NCBI RefSeq assembly: GCF_014705945.2
Contig: NZ_CP061538.1
Coordinates: 1,240,001 to 1,304,000 of the forward strand
Direction: 5' to 3'
DNA: 64,000 nt
Origin: Rothia amarae
GTDB lineage: Bacteria > Actinomycetota > Actinomycetes > Actinomycetales > Micrococcaceae
Positions within the stretch are counted from its first letter, which is position 1; every line of letters begins with the position of its first letter. Made by a program: the position numbers and the translations under genes. Below, piece by piece: positions 18,846-28,317 of the stretch. The notes below the pieces were generated by a model. The model did not search any database and was not told where the DNA came from. It worked only from the letters and a program-made list of their open reading frames with translations.

Positions 18846-20404
18846 ATTCTCCCGCACATATCCGACGGAAGTTTCTAGCGACAATTCAGGGTAAAGACGA
18901 GAAGATTCATGAGGCGCAAAAGCCAAAACTCATGGATTTTAGGCTCTTTTTGAGCAGCTTCTTTGTTCTTGTTCTCCTCATCATCTTCATGCTGTGGGGT
19001 AGCAAAGCGCTTGTCTCCATACTGCTAGCTACTCTGGCGATAGGGGTTCTCTTTCGAATAGGAAGTTCTTCATTCCAGTCATTGTCCTGGCTCTCCAAAG
19101 CCCAGTCGCAGATAGTGGTGTGTCTAGTTTTTGCAAGCTTGGAGGTTCTTTCCTTAGCAGCACAGGGCTATTTCAACGACCAGACGGTCGTGGACCAGTG
19201 CTCTCATCATGCAGCTCGCCTTCACGCAGAAGTCCGTTCTTCCCGCCAAACCAGCACGGGGTCATCCCTCACCGAACTGGACGTTGACTTCATCCAGTGC
19301 GCAGGACAAAAACATACCTTTGCTCGATCTGTCATAACGTTTCTTCCGGAACCTGTTCAGAAGTCCACAGAGATAGAAGTAGTCGGCATACTCAGTGAGG
19401 AGAAGGGAAAGGTTCAGCTAGAAAAGCCCCATATTACGGCTCACCAGCCTCCAGCTACGCCATCGCAGGTTATTCAACTTAAAGACTCTGTACGAAGTGC
19501 TACTCTGAGCGCAATTTCAGCAGACCAGACGGCGCTTCTGCTCGGGCTAGCCTATGGCGACGACAGCTCCATGCTTGCGGATACAAAAGGCGACTTTAAG
19601 GTGGCAGGTTTGCTTCATTTGACGGCTGTATCGGGTGCAAATATCACGCTCATCTTTATGGTGATTTATAGGTTCGGTCAGCTCTTTTACGTACGGCGGA
19701 CACCCCTAATTATGCTGGCATGGACAGGTACATTGGCTTATGCCACTCTGGTGGGTTGGGAGGGGTCGGTCATCCGCGCCTGGTGCATGGGCATGGTGGG
19801 AGCAATAGCTTTGGTGATGGGGAGCGGAAAATCAGCGTTGCCCGTCTTCTCCACCGCCGTCCTTTTTCTCTTATTGCTTAGACCTGAGCTCAGCCTTAAC
19901 TTTGGTTTTCTGCTGTCACTTTTTGCCACCGTGGCACTCATTGTCATCGCACCTGCGCTCACGCGCTTGTTGGAGTGCGTACTACCTAAGTTGCTGGCTG
20001 AAATCATTGCCGTTCCATGTGCTGCGAGTCTCTGGACGGCTCCACTGATTCTCATCCTCAGCGAGCAGTTCATGCCCTACTCAGTTTTCGCAAATGTTCT
20101 GGCTGCTCCTCTGGTGGTACCGCTTACGCTGACTGGATTACTCGCCTTAGTTTGTTTTCTTGTCCATACACCCGCCATCTTCGAGTTGCTCGCGCACCTT
20201 TCAACGCTGTTTTCGCAACCCTTACTTAGCCTGGCAGATTTCATTTCACGTTTACCAGGGAGCACTATATCTTGTCCGCTCAGCCCCAGTTCATTGTCGC
20301 TGACCTGCCTATCGGTTTTCATCATTTCCGGGATGATCCTTATGCTCGACCAAAAATTAACTCATTATCTGCTCAGTTCAACGGAGGAATTTAGTCGTGT
20401 CTAA
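18842..20404 (+). CDS. comEC: ComEC/Rec2 membrane channel, competence domain only
   Basis: ComEC forms the inner-membrane channel for single-stranded DNA. This 520-residue product has N-terminal membrane helices, the DUF4131/OB-like soluble part (about 105-215), and a polytopic Competence domain with LGLAYGDDSSMLADTKGDFKVAGLLHLTAVSGAN, cited here as positions about 239-273 (AVSGAN near 269). A typical ComEC continues into a C-terminal metallo-beta-lactamase domain; here the frame ends and that domain is a separate gene overlapping by 8 nt. The ATG overlaps the comEA stop (ATGA). Confidence 0.9.
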   Translation: MNSPAHIRRKFLATIQGKDEKIHEAQKPKLMDFRLFLSSFFVLVLLIIFMLWGSKALVSILLATLAIGVLFRIGSSSFQSLSWLSKAQSQIVVCLVFASLEVLSLAAQGYFNDQTVVDQCSHHAARLHAEVRSSRQTSTGSSLTELDVDFIQCAGQKHTFARSVITFLPEPVQKSTEIEVVGILSEEKGKVQLEKPHITAHQPPATPSQVIQLKDSVRSATLSAISADQTALLLGLAYGDDSSMLADTKGDFKVAGLLHLTAVSGANITLIFMVIYRFGQLFYVRRTPLIMLAWTGTLAYATLVGWEGSVIRAWCMGMVGAIALVMGSGKSALPVFSTAVLFLLLLRPELSLNFGFLLSLFATVALIVIAPALTRLLECVLPKLLAEIIAVPCAASLWTAPLILILSEQFMPYSVFANVLAAPLVVPLTLTGLLALVCFLVHTPAIFELLAHLSTLFSQPLLSLADFISRLPGSTISCPLSPSSLSLTCLSVFIISGMILMLDQKLTHYLLSSTEEFSRV

Positions 20405-21308
20405 GCATTCTCTTATCAAGAAGAAAAAATATAAGCGATCCTCAAGAAAACAAATATTTTGTGCATTGTTAGTATGCGTAGCGATCTGTTTCATCATCCT
20501 AAAATTCCAGCCTCAAAGCAGGGGGTCTGCACCAGCAGATTGGCAATTCATCAGCTGCGATGTAGGGCAGGGAGATATGTCCCTTCTACGCACGGGAAAT
20601 AATTCAGCTATTTTAGTCGATGCCGGGCCCGATCCGCAGAAGGCTAAGAGTTGCCTTCGATGGGCGGGCATCAAGACAATAGATGCCGTAATTATTACTC
20701 ATGCTCATGCAGATCATGATGGCGGGTTACCGGGGATTTGCAACGGGTGTGACATTTGGACCTCTGAGCATTCTGCCAGCGCAATCAGCCATGAGTATTC
20801 GGGAGGAAACTATCATGTACTGACGGTAAAATCCTTACTGGAACCGACGCCGACACTCTCTATCAGGATATTAAATGCACCAACGACGAGCGACTTTGTG
20901 CCGGGTGATGGCAAATCAGCTCAAGAGAATAATAGCTCGGTGGTTCTTTATCTCGATATAAGAAATACTGAAAATTCGAGTTCATTCCATGTTCTTCTTA
21001 CCGGCGATATTCAGCAGGAAACAGTGCACAACATTCTGCCGTCACTCTCAAATCTTCCGGTAGACATACTCAAAGTTCCTCATCATGGTTCTAAACACTC
21101 AGGAGATGCCCTAGAAAAGAAGTTACGTCCCTCCGTAGGTCTAATTTCAGCGGGATTCAACAATTCCTACGGTCATCCGCATAGAGAAATTATGGATTCG
21201 CTCACCGATGCAGGAACCCAAATTTATGAAAGCAGCCAAGCAGGTGATATTGCTTTTGCTCTCTCCAATGAGCAATCCTCGTTGTCTGTAGTTACTCAGA
21301 AAACATGA
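20397..21308 (+). CDS. Metallo-beta-lactamase-fold protein (detached ComEC C-terminal domain)
   Basis: A 303-residue protein with a basic N-terminus and one transmembrane anchor (FCALLVCVAICFIILKF, about 21-37). A metallo-beta-lactamase domain of the ComEC type follows: FISCDVGQGDMSLL (about 51-64), the HxHxDH motif HAHADH (102-107), LTGD (about 201-204) and KVPHHGSKHS (about 223-232). In other bacteria this domain is the C-terminus of ComEC and is thought to degrade the non-transported strand. The GTG start lies inside the end of comEC (8-nt overlap). Its own membrane anchor argues for a functional split rather than a fresh frameshift. Confidence 0.88.
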   Translation: MSKHSLIKKKKYKRSSRKQIFCALLVCVAICFIILKFQPQSRGSAPADWQFISCDVGQGDMSLLRTGNNSAILVDAGPDPQKAKSCLRWAGIKTIDAVIITHAHADHDGGLPGICNGCDIWTSEHSASAISHEYSGGNYHVLTVKSLLEPTPTLSIRILNAPTTSDFVPGDGKSAQENNSSVVLYLDIRNTENSSSFHVLLTGDIQQETVHNILPSLSNLPVDILKVPHHGSKHSGDALEKKLRPSVGLISAGFNNSYGHPHREIMDSLTDAGTQIYESSQAGDIAFALSNEQSSLSVVTQKT

Positions 21309-21340
21309 AAGAATGAGTACTAATCTGCGAGAGGAATTCT

Positions 21341-22339
21341 ATGGCACGCGCTACTTCATCAAAATCTACAGCTACCCAAGAATGGCGTTCCGTTAGCCCG
21401 GCTCCCGTCGTTTTGCTGTATGGGAATGATGAATACTTCGTATCACGAACCGAAGCAAGATTACGTAGCTCATTCCGTGAACTCACTGTAGATTCTGAGC
21501 TCGTCTCACTCAACGCTAAAGACTATTCCAAGGGTGAGCTTGACCTAGTGGCGAGCCCCTCACTCTTTGGAAATTCTAAAATCATCGAAGTAAAAAACCT
21601 CGCTTCTATGAATGAAGATTTCTTAGAGGATGCCTTGAAATACTGCGCTAATCCCGAGACCGATAACATGCTAGTCATGCATCATTCGGGTGGTAACAGG
21701 GGGAAAAAACTACTGGATACCGTGCGTGCTTCTCGAAAGTTACTTTGGGTCGAAACCAAACCCCTCAAAACGGAGAATGACAAAGTAACGTTTGTTAATT
21801 TTGAATTTCGCGAGCACCACAAGAAGATAGAACCTCAAGCGATTCGGTTACTAGTGGCAGCTGCGGGAAACGATACCGCAGAGTTAGCCTCTGCCTGCTT
21901 GCAGTTAATTAATGACGGCCCAGAAACCATCACAGAAAACCTGGTAGATATTTACTACGGAGGACGTACCGAGGCATCGGCGTTCAAGGTGAGCGATGCT
22001 GCAGTGGCAGGAGATAGTCGACAGGCGCTGAAATTGCTTCGTCATGCGCTCGATACCGGTGTAGAACCAATACCGCTGGTCGGCGCACTGGCCATGAGAA
22101 TCCGAAATATAGCCCGAGTACATGGAAGCCGTGGAAATGCCGCTGGCCTAGCTTCCGAACTGAAGATGGCGCCGTGGCAAGTAGAACAGGCGCAACGCGA
22201 CTCGCGGAGGTATTCAGATGTAGACCTCAGCAATATTCTGAGAGTTCTTGCAGACGTCGATTCTCAGCTCAAAGGTGAATCTGCGGACCCCCTGTACTCA
22301 CTTGAAAAAGCCGTTCTCACCATTGCTAGAGCGCGTTAG
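21341..22339 (+). CDS. holA: DNA polymerase III delta subunit (clamp-loader)
   Basis: Delta opens the sliding clamp during loading. The 332-residue protein opens with VVLLYGNDEYFVSRTEARLR (about 23-42), the usual HolA start (LxGxExxL pattern), has SLFGNSKIIEVKNLASM (about 70-86) and a C-terminal collar region (LEKAVLTIARAR). AGAGGAATTCT upstream provides a ribosome binding site for ATG 21341. comEA-comEC-holA-rpsT-lepA is a conserved actinobacterial neighbourhood. It converges on rpsT across a shared terminator. Confidence 0.93.
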   Translation: MARATSSKSTATQEWRSVSPAPVVLLYGNDEYFVSRTEARLRSSFRELTVDSELVSLNAKDYSKGELDLVASPSLFGNSKIIEVKNLASMNEDFLEDALKYCANPETDNMLVMHHSGGNRGKKLLDTVRASRKLLWVETKPLKTENDKVTFVNFEFREHHKKIEPQAIRLLVAAAGNDTAELASACLQLINDGPETITENLVDIYYGGRTEASAFKVSDAAVAGDSRQALKLLRHALDTGVEPIPLVGALAMRIRNIARVHGSRGNAAGLASELKMAPWQVEQAQRDSRRYSDVDLSNILRVLADVDSQLKGESADPLYSLEKAVLTIARAR

Positions 22340-22368
22340 ACCTAACTTCCTTTGCATCAGACAACAGC

Positions 22369-22398
22369 AAAGCCCCGGAGTATAAACTCCGGGGCTTT
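22369..22398. terminator. Bidirectional terminator between holA and rpsT
   Basis: A perfect 13-bp stem (22369-22381 with 22386-22398, 4-nt loop), with A-rich start and T-rich end, so it can act on both convergent transcripts. Confidence 0.85.
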
Positions 22399-22441
22399 AC
22401 AGTCACTTCACTAATAGACAGTTGCCAGAGGCAACGATAAA

Positions 22442-22705
22442 TTAGGAAAGCTTGTTTACGCGTGCAGCAAGACCTGACTTCTTGTTAGCAGCATTCTTTT
22501 TGTGAAGAACGCCCTTGGAGACGGCCTTGTCCAGTTTGCGGCTTGCAGTACGGAGAGCTGAAACAGCTTCTTCCTTGTTCTGCGCCTCAACAGCAGAATC
22601 TACCTTGCGGAGAGAAGTCTTGAGATCAGACTTGATAGCGTTGTTACGCAGGCGAGCCTTCTCGTTGGTGAGGATACGCTTTTTCTGGGACTTAATGTTT
22701 GCCAC
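22442..22705 (-). CDS. rpsT: 30S ribosomal protein S20
   Basis: An 87-residue, Lys/Arg/Ala-rich protein starting [20 protein letters not shown], the standard S20 N-terminus, and ending with [19 protein letters not shown], which matches the conserved helical tail that binds 16S rRNA. It is a monocistronic gene convergent with holA. The upstream interval to 22877 contains its promoter and no other coding signal. Confidence 0.97.
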   Translation of the reverse strand: MANIKSQKKRILTNEKARLRNNAIKSDLKTSLRKVDSAVEAQNKEEAVSALRTASRKLDKAVSKGVLHKKNAANKKSGLAARVNKLS

Positions 22706-22877
22706 GGTTAAAACTTTCTTTTTGTCTAATTGGTCGGTGAGGGCTAATGCTGACCAATCATCGACTGAGTGGCGTGGGGATGCCTATGGCAATCGGTCAG
22801 CAGTGCCCGATGACCATCGGACACACAGCGTTCACTTTATCAGAAAGAACGTTCGGTGTTCAGGGGTTAAGAAGAGA

Positions 22878-23432
22878 TTAATTGTTAGTTTGCTCAAAGG
22901 CACGCTGTATGCGGTTAAATGTACCGCCGTCCATAATGGCTCCTTCGCGGCGGACTTCTTCGGGTAGCACGCGAATTACTCGGTCGAGTTTAACTTCCGA
23001 AGGACGCCCTTGTTTATCCCATAACCCAACTCCAATATCCAGGTAAGCCGGGTCATGGGTGTTCCTATTGTTGTGGTCTTTGCTAGTGAGCATCAAAGCC
23101 AGCAGGTACTGTCCGTCTTTACCGATGAGAATAATCGGGCGGTCTTTTCCCTGGGAATAGTCCTCTTCATAAGGAACCCATGCCCACACGACTTCACCAG
23201 GATCAGGTGCGCCGTCGGCATCGGGAGAGTAGGAGAAGTTCACAGGACCTACGTAGTCCCCGGGGTAAGTTCCAGGAACCGAGGTCCGACGAAGGGAGTC
23301 GCTTGTACGATGACGCTGGGAGGAAGCTGATCCCGAAGATTGGGGTTGTTTTCCCTGTATCTTTTGATATTCGCTATAGGCGCGCTGTGCTAAGCCTAGG
23401 AATCGTCTAATGGTGCCAAAATTTATCTGCAT
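22878..23432 (-). CDS. PemK/MazF-like domain protein, no adjacent antitoxin
   Basis: PemK/MazF proteins are endoribonuclease toxins. Here a C-terminal MazF-like barrel begins at GEVVWAWVPYEEDYSQGKDR (about 88-107 of 184) and continues with RPIILIGKDGQYLLALMLTS. It follows a variable N-terminal region rich in Ser/Gln/Arg. I start the protein at ATG 23432 (MQINFGTIRRFLGLAQ); the frame stays open to 23534 but that would run into the lepA promoter. No small antitoxin gene lies beside it, and similar single genes occur at this place in Micrococcaceae, so a housekeeping or regulatory role is as likely as toxicity. Confidence 0.75.
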   Translation of the reverse strand: MQINFGTIRRFLGLAQRAYSEYQKIQGKQPQSSGSASSQRHRTSDSLRRTSVPGTYPGDYVGPVNFSYSPDADGAPDPGEVVWAWVPYEEDYSQGKDRPIILIGKDGQYLLALMLTSKDHNNRNTHDPAYLDIGVGLWDKQGRPSEVKLDRVIRVLPEEVRREGAIMDGGTFNRIQRAFEQTNN

Positions 23433-23603
23433 AATCCCAAATCTAGTCTGCTCCCTTGTGAGTTTGGAAGAACTTGAGGGAAAACACCGTGTTTGAGCGA
23501 GGAAGTGTACACCGCCAACGAGCATAAAACCCAAAATCGTGGGACACTAGTTAATTGATTCTATGTACCTCGCAGCTTATTGCGCCTGAAAGGAAATTCC
23601 TCA

Positions 23604-25460
23604 GTGTCACCTATGGCTACCCACGCGCCTGAACCGGCCGCAACTAATCCGGAGATTCTCCGCAATTTCTGTATTATTGCGCATATTGACCATGGTAAGT
23701 CCACCCTTGCTGACCGTATGCTTCAGGCAACCGGAGTAGTAACTCCACGCGAGATGAAAGCACAGTATCTTGACCGTATGGATATTGAACGCGAACGCGG
23801 AATTACCATTAAATCTCAGGCTGTTCGTATGCCCTGGGAAGTAGACGGGCAAGCCTACGCGCTCAACATGATTGATACTCCCGGTCACGTTGACTTCACC
23901 TATGAGGTTTCTCGTTCCTTGGCTGCTTGTGAAGGTGCACTCTTACTGGTGGATGCAGCTCAGGGCATCGAGGCGCAAACGCTGGCGAATCTCTACTTGG
24001 CGATGGAGAATGAACTCACCATCATTCCGGTGCTTAACAAAATTGATCTTCCCGCTGCGAATCCAGATAAGTATGCCGAGGAATTGGCTAATTTGATTGG
24101 CGTGGAACCTGAAGATGTCCTTCGTGTTTCCGGTAAAACGGGTGAGGGCGTAGAAGAACTTCTAGACAGAATCGTGGAGCTCATCCCCGCACCCCAAGGC
24201 AAAGCAGACGCACCAGCGAGAGCCATGATTTTTGACTCTGTCTATGACTCCTATCGTGGTGTCGTGACATACGTTCGTGTAGTGGATGGGCAACTTTCTC
24301 CCCGTCAAAAAATCAAGATGATGTCCACTAACGCTGAACATGATTTGTTGGAAATCGGCGTGATTTCACCCGAGCCTAAACCCACGAAGGGTCTTGGAGT
24401 GGGCGAGGTAGGCTATCTCATCACAGGCGTGAAAGATGTGCGGCAATCACGCGTGGGCGATACCGTTACTTCCTCCCACAAGTCGGCGACCGAGTCCTTG
24501 GGTGGATATGAGGATCCTAAGCCCATGGTCTTCTCCGGTCTGTTCCCGATTGATGGATCAGATTACCCCTTACTGCGTGATGCTTTGGATAAGCTCAAAC
24601 TTAATGACGCCGCGCTCATTTATGAGCCGGAGACATCCGCGGCTCTAGGGTTTGGTTTCCGTTGCGGATTCCTCGGATTGCTCCACCTGGAAATTGTGCG
24701 CGAACGCCTCGAACGAGAATTCAACTTGGATTTGATTTCAACTGCACCCAACGTTATCTATGACGTCGTAGATGAGCACGGGGATGCACGACGAGTTACG
24801 AACCCCAGCGAATTCCCCGACGGTAAAATCGCTACCATTCGTGAACCGATGGTAGCTTGCACCATTATCGCTCCCGCTGAATTCATTGGGGCAATCATGG
24901 AGCTTTGCCAGTCCAAGCGTGGGCAATTGGGCGGCATGGATTACCTCTCTGAAGACCGCGTAGAACTTCGCTATCGACTGCCCTTGGCTGAAATTGTGTT
25001 CGACTTCTTTGACCAACTCAAATCTCGCACCAAAGGTTATGCGTCTTTGGACTGGAAGTTTGATGGTGAAGAAGAGGCAGACCTGGTCAAGGTTGATATT
25101 CTTTTGCAGGGTGAGAAAGTGGATGCTTTCTCTGCTATTACCCACCGTGAAAAAGCGTATTCATACGGTGTGATGATGACGGGCAAGTTGCGCGAGCTCA
25201 TTCCTCGCCAGCAGTTCGAAGTGCCGATTCAGGCGGCAATTGGTTCACGCATTATTGCTCGTGAAAATATTCGTGCAATTCGAAAAGATGTGCTGTCGAA
25301 ATGCTACGGCGGTGATATTTCCCGTAAACGCAAGCTCCTGGAGAAGCAGAAAGCGGGTAAGAAACGCATGAAGATGGTGGGCCGCGTGGAAGTTCCACAG
25401 GAAGCCTTCATCGCCGCACTTTCTTCGAGTGATGAGCCTAAGGATAAAGCAAAGAAGTGA
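23604..25460 (+). CDS. lepA: Elongation factor 4 (LepA)
   Basis: A translational GTPase that acts on stalled or improperly translocated ribosomes. The product is 618 residues from GTG 23604. That start has AAAGGA 9 nt upstream; the TTG at 23580 would be longer but has no site, and ATG 23613 is closer to it than usual. G1 is [16 protein letters not shown]2 RGITIKSQ, G3 DTPGHVDF and G4 NKID. The LepA-specific C-terminal domain ([26 protein letters not shown], within the last 45 residues) is intact. Its stop overlaps hemW by 4 nt (GTGA). Confidence 0.97.
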   Translation: MSPMATHAPEPAATNPEILRNFCIIAHIDHGKSTLADRMLQATGVVTPREMKAQYLDRMDIERERGITIKSQAVRMPWEVDGQAYALNMIDTPGHVDFTYEVSRSLAACEGALLLVDAAQGIEAQTLANLYLAMENELTIIPVLNKIDLPAANPDKYAEELANLIGVEPEDVLRVSGKTGEGVEELLDRIVELIPAPQGKADAPARAMIFDSVYDSYRGVVTYVRVVDGQLSPRQKIKMMSTNAEHDLLEIGVISPEPKPTKGLGVGEVGYLITGVKDVRQSRVGDTVTSSHKSATESLGGYEDPKPMVFSGLFPIDGSDYPLLRDALDKLKLNDAALIYEPETSAALGFGFRCGFLGLLHLEIVRERLEREFNLDLISTAPNVIYDVVDEHGDARRVTNPSEFPDGKIATIREPMVACTIIAPAEFIGAIMELCQSKRGQLGGMDYLSEDRVELRYRLPLAEIVFDFFDQLKSRTKGYASLDWKFDGEEEADLVKVDILLQGEKVDAFSAITHREKAYSYGVMMTGKLRELIPRQQFEVPIQAAIGSRIIARENIRAIRKDVLSKCYGGDISRKRKLLEKQKAGKKRMKMVGRVEVPQEAFIAALSSSDEPKDKAKK

Positions 25461-26707
25461 GTCCTGCACAGCCGGTAGGTATGCCAGCTCCAGGTGATGG
25501 ATTGATTGGTTCAGAATCGGTTCAGGCGGGATCTGGCAAACCATTTTCTCTGTATGTTCATGTGCCGTATTGCTCGGTGAGGTGTGGGTATTGCGACTTT
25601 AATACTTACGCCCAGGACGATTTCGGTGACGGCGTCAATCTCAATACCTTTGCAGATGAAGCTATTGCTGAACTCGATTTTGCGCATAGTGCTTTACAAA
25701 ATTCTGGTGCAGAGATTACTCCGTTACATTCGGTGTTCTTTGGCGGCGGCACACCCACTCGGATACCCAGCACTGATTTAGTGCGGATTTTGCACCATGC
25801 CGTCTCCCTATTCGGGCTTTCTTCCCATGCGGAAGTGACGACCGAGGCGAATCCAGATTCTGTGGATGAGGAAGACATCCAAATACTTGCTGAGGGTGGA
25901 TTTACGCGTATCTCCTTCGGTATGCAGTCGGCGGTTCCGCGCGTCCTGAAAATTCTTGATCGCACGCACACACCCGATAATGTTCCCAAAGTTGTGAGGT
26001 GGGCACAGCAGGCAGGTTTACAAACCTCCGTCGACTTGATTTATGGGGCTCCGGGGGAGACTTTAGCTGAATGGGAGCAGTCACTTCGAGCCGCGGTTTC
26101 ATATCACCCAGATCATATCTCTGCCTATTCGCTCATTGTCGAAGAGGGCACCAAGATGTGGGCACGTATTCGGCGCGGTGAGTTAGATATGCCGGATGAC
26201 GATGCGATGGCAGATATGTATCTGTTAGCAGATCGCATTCTAGGGGAGGCGGGATACCAATGGTACGAAGTGTCTAACTTCTCTACGGATATTTCGACTC
26301 GAAGCACCCATAATTTGGCATATTGGCACAACGTCAATTGGTGGGGTATCGGACCGGGAGCCCATTCCCACTGGGGCGGAACTCGTTGGTGGAATGTGAA
26401 GCATCCGCTAGCCTACTCGCAGCGAATACGCCAACAGATTTCACCTGCCCAGGCTTGCGAAGTGCTCACCCCCAATCAGCAACATTTCGAAGATGTAATG
26501 CTTCGGCTCCGAATTCGAGAAGGAATGACTGTGCGCGAGTTGCAGGGACAGAATCAGATGAGCGAGGATCAGTTACACCAGAAGATTCAGTGGCTAGAGA
26601 AGCAGGGTCTGATTGAGGCAGTTGAACCTCTCAATTCCCGTGTGGTGCTGACTCTTAAAGGTCGGTTACTGGGGGATGCCGTCACCCGTGAGCTCCTTCC
26701 CGAATAA
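25457..26707 (+). CDS. hemW: Radical SAM haem chaperone HemW (coproporphyrinogen III oxidase-like)
   Basis: HemW binds a 4Fe-4S cluster and haem, and is thought to insert haem into respiratory proteins; many annotations still call it oxygen-independent coproporphyrinogen III oxidase. The 416-residue protein has the radical SAM motif CSVRCGYC (Cys39, Cys43, Cys46), preceded by SLYVHVPY. It also has [10 protein letters not shown] (about 95-104) and the HemW C-terminal domain ([12 protein letters not shown]). The HemN-specific N-terminal extension is absent, which favours HemW. GTG start overlaps the lepA stop. Confidence 0.93.
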   Translation: MSPAQPVGMPAPGDGLIGSESVQAGSGKPFSLYVHVPYCSVRCGYCDFNTYAQDDFGDGVNLNTFADEAIAELDFAHSALQNSGAEITPLHSVFFGGGTPTRIPSTDLVRILHHAVSLFGLSSHAEVTTEANPDSVDEEDIQILAEGGFTRISFGMQSAVPRVLKILDRTHTPDNVPKVVRWAQQAGLQTSVDLIYGAPGETLAEWEQSLRAAVSYHPDHISAYSLIVEEGTKMWARIRRGELDMPDDDAMADMYLLADRILGEAGYQWYEVSNFSTDISTRSTHNLAYWHNVNWWGIGPGAHSHWGGTRWWNVKHPLAYSQRIRQQISPAQACEVLTPNQQHFEDVMLRLRIREGMTVRELQGQNQMSEDQLHQKIQWLEKQGLIEAVEPLNSRVVLTLKGRLLGDAVTRELLPE

Positions 26708-26731
26708 ACAGTGATATTGCACCTTAAGAAA

Positions 26732-26769
26732 ATTAAGGGACGACGCCTGCATCGGCGTCGTCCCTTAAT
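26732..26769. terminator. Terminator between hemW and the DUF4870 gene
   Basis: A perfect 16-bp stem (26732-26747 with 26754-26769) with a 6-nt loop, A-rich on the left and TTAAT on the right. It lies between two convergent genes and can serve both. Confidence 0.8.
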
Positions 26770-26781
26770 GCATTGAAAATT

Positions 26782-27228
26782 TTAGCGGCGGCTGAGAAGC
26801 CGGTCAAAGAGCATGGTGTTTGCACGGTATTGGTAAGGATTTCCCTTATTGACCTTGATACCGGCAATTAAAGACATCAGCGCCAGATAGCTCCAGAGTA
26901 GCGCTGCAATCAGCCCAAAAATCCATCCCACCGGCGGCAGAGGTGTGAGGAGCATAGAAACAACAATGATGATGGTAGGTAACAACGTAAAGTTGAAAGC
27001 CTCGCGGGATTCTTGCTCAGTGAAAGCTCCACGATCACGGTAGAGGTAATAAACGATGCCCGAAGGTATGCAGCCGATGACTCCACCGAAGTGTGCAAGG
27101 GTCGCAATATTGCGGTCCTCATGAACCGTAAGCTTATTGGGTGTAGACGAGCTTCCTTCAAATGTGGCTTTTGCGGTTGACGTGGATTTCAATAATTTCT
27201 CAATCTTATCTAAGCACCGGGTTCTCAC
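26782..27228 (-). CDS. DUF4870/Tic20-like membrane protein
   Basis: A 148-residue protein with a soluble N-terminus and a four-helix-type membrane region: NIATLAHFGGVIGCIPSGIVYYLY (about 39-62), a loop with FTEQESREAFNFTLLP (about 69-84), then two further hydrophobic segments (IIIVVSMLLTPLP, GWIFGLIAALLWSYLALM). The ExxREAxNF motif is the DUF4870 hallmark. The annotated GTG start (27228) has no clear ribosome binding site, and the first 30 residues are not family-like, so an internal TTG near codon 13 may be the real start. Function unknown. Confidence 0.75.
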   Translation of the reverse strand: MRTRCLDKIEKLLKSTSTAKATFEGSSSTPNKLTVHEDRNIATLAHFGGVIGCIPSGIVYYLYRDRGAFTEQESREAFNFTLLPTIIIVVSMLLTPLPPVGWIFGLIAALLWSYLALMSLIAGIKVNKGNPYQYRANTMLFDRLLSRR

Positions 27229-27330
27229 CGGACGACGTATCTGGCTTTCCCTTATTCTAAGGTAAAACTTTGAGTAAAAGGGAAGAGTAATGGAAATGCC
27301 CTTAAACTGCTAGGAGAGTTTAGACACAAG

Positions 27331-28200
27331 CTATCTTTGGGGTTGCTCGGTCAGAAAATCAATTAATGATTCGACAGGTCCTAGAATTTCAGGCTCAAGG
27401 TCAGAGTAACTATTTACCCTGCTGAGAAGCTTTTTCCACCCATGAGCAATGTCTGCTTGATCTTCATGGGGCCATCCAAACCGTTTGAGGATTCCAACCT
27501 TCCATTCTTCCGTCCGGGGAACAACTGGCCACTGCTTGATGCCCAGCGTGGAGGGTTTTACTGACTGCCACACATCAATGTAAGGATGTCCCACAATCTT
27601 GATATTGCCGCTGGCACCTTTAACGCGCATTGTGTCTTGAGAGATTCGGCTTTCCTTGCTTCCAGGCACCAGATGATCTACTAAAATACCTAGTTTGCGG
27701 TGCGCTGAAGGTTGGAAAGCTACCACCTTTTCCGCTAAATCGTCTATGCCGTGCAGGGGCTCAACAACAATACCTTCGACGCGCAGATCATGACCCCAAA
27801 TTTTTTCAATAAGTTCGGCATCATGGATACCTTCCACCCATAGCCTGGAAGCCCGCGCCACCTGTGCTGGTGCGTCCTCCACCGCGAGAGAGCCAGAACG
27901 GCTCACCATTCGAGCCGCTTTTTGAGGTGCGCGTTTCGGCGCGATGACTTTAACCGGTTCACCTTCGAGTAGGAAACCAAAGCCCAGGGGGAAGGATTTG
28001 ACTCTGCCTCGTGCGTCTTCCAGTCCCACGACCCTCATCCCACCGATTGTTTCAAGGGAAACGACGACGCCTACCCAGCCGCTCTGAACGTCTTCAAGGA
28101 GTAACCCCGGCATGACGGGTACCTCCCGCAGATGCTGTTTTTGAAATTGCTGGTTCATGGCAGAAAGATCTTGCGCTCCCCATTCATATCTATTGGGCAT
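27331..28200 (-). CDS. DUF3097 family protein
   Basis: A 289-residue soluble protein specific to actinobacteria. Family features seen are the N-terminal VPVMPGLLLEDVQSGWVG stretch (about 28-45), RASRLWVEGIHDAELIEKIWG (about 115-135), which resembles a Toprim-like segment with an acidic pair, and GHPYIDVWQSVKP plus a WPHEDQADIAHGW tail. No catalytic role has been established that I know of. It is transcribed divergently from hrcA, and the two share a 117-nt promoter region. A few bases upstream, AAAGGAGC gives a good ribosome binding site. Confidence 0.85.
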   Translation of the reverse strand: MPNRYEWGAQDLSAMNQQFQKQHLREVPVMPGLLLEDVQSGWVGVVVSLETIGGMRVVGLEDARGRVKSFPLGFGFLLEGEPVKVIAPKRAPQKAARMVSRSGSLAVEDAPAQVARASRLWVEGIHDAELIEKIWGHDLRVEGIVVEPLHGIDDLAEKVVAFQPSAHRKLGILVDHLVPGSKESRISQDTMRVKGASGNIKIVGHPYIDVWQSVKPSTLGIKQWPVVPRTEEWKVGILKRFGWPHEDQADIAHGWKKLLSRVNSYSDLEPEILGPVESLIDFLTEQPQR

Positions 28201-28317
28201 CGGTGCTCCTTTGCTTTGAGCGTACGAAGAGAGGTAGAGAAACCATAGGTATTAGAGTTGAACTAGCATTTCTTGCATTACAGTGCCAACTTTAAGATTT
28301 CGATATGGAGAAAAGAA

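Noticed and set aside
22878-23534. A complete toxin-antitoxin system with the PemK-like gene
   Set aside because: No antitoxin-sized gene lies on either side; the neighbours are rpsT and lepA.
28201-28317. Search for a CIRCE operator upstream of hrcA
   Set aside because: No TTAGCACTC-N9-GAGTGCTAA-like inverted repeat is present; GTATTAGAGTTGAACTAGCA is only superficially similar.
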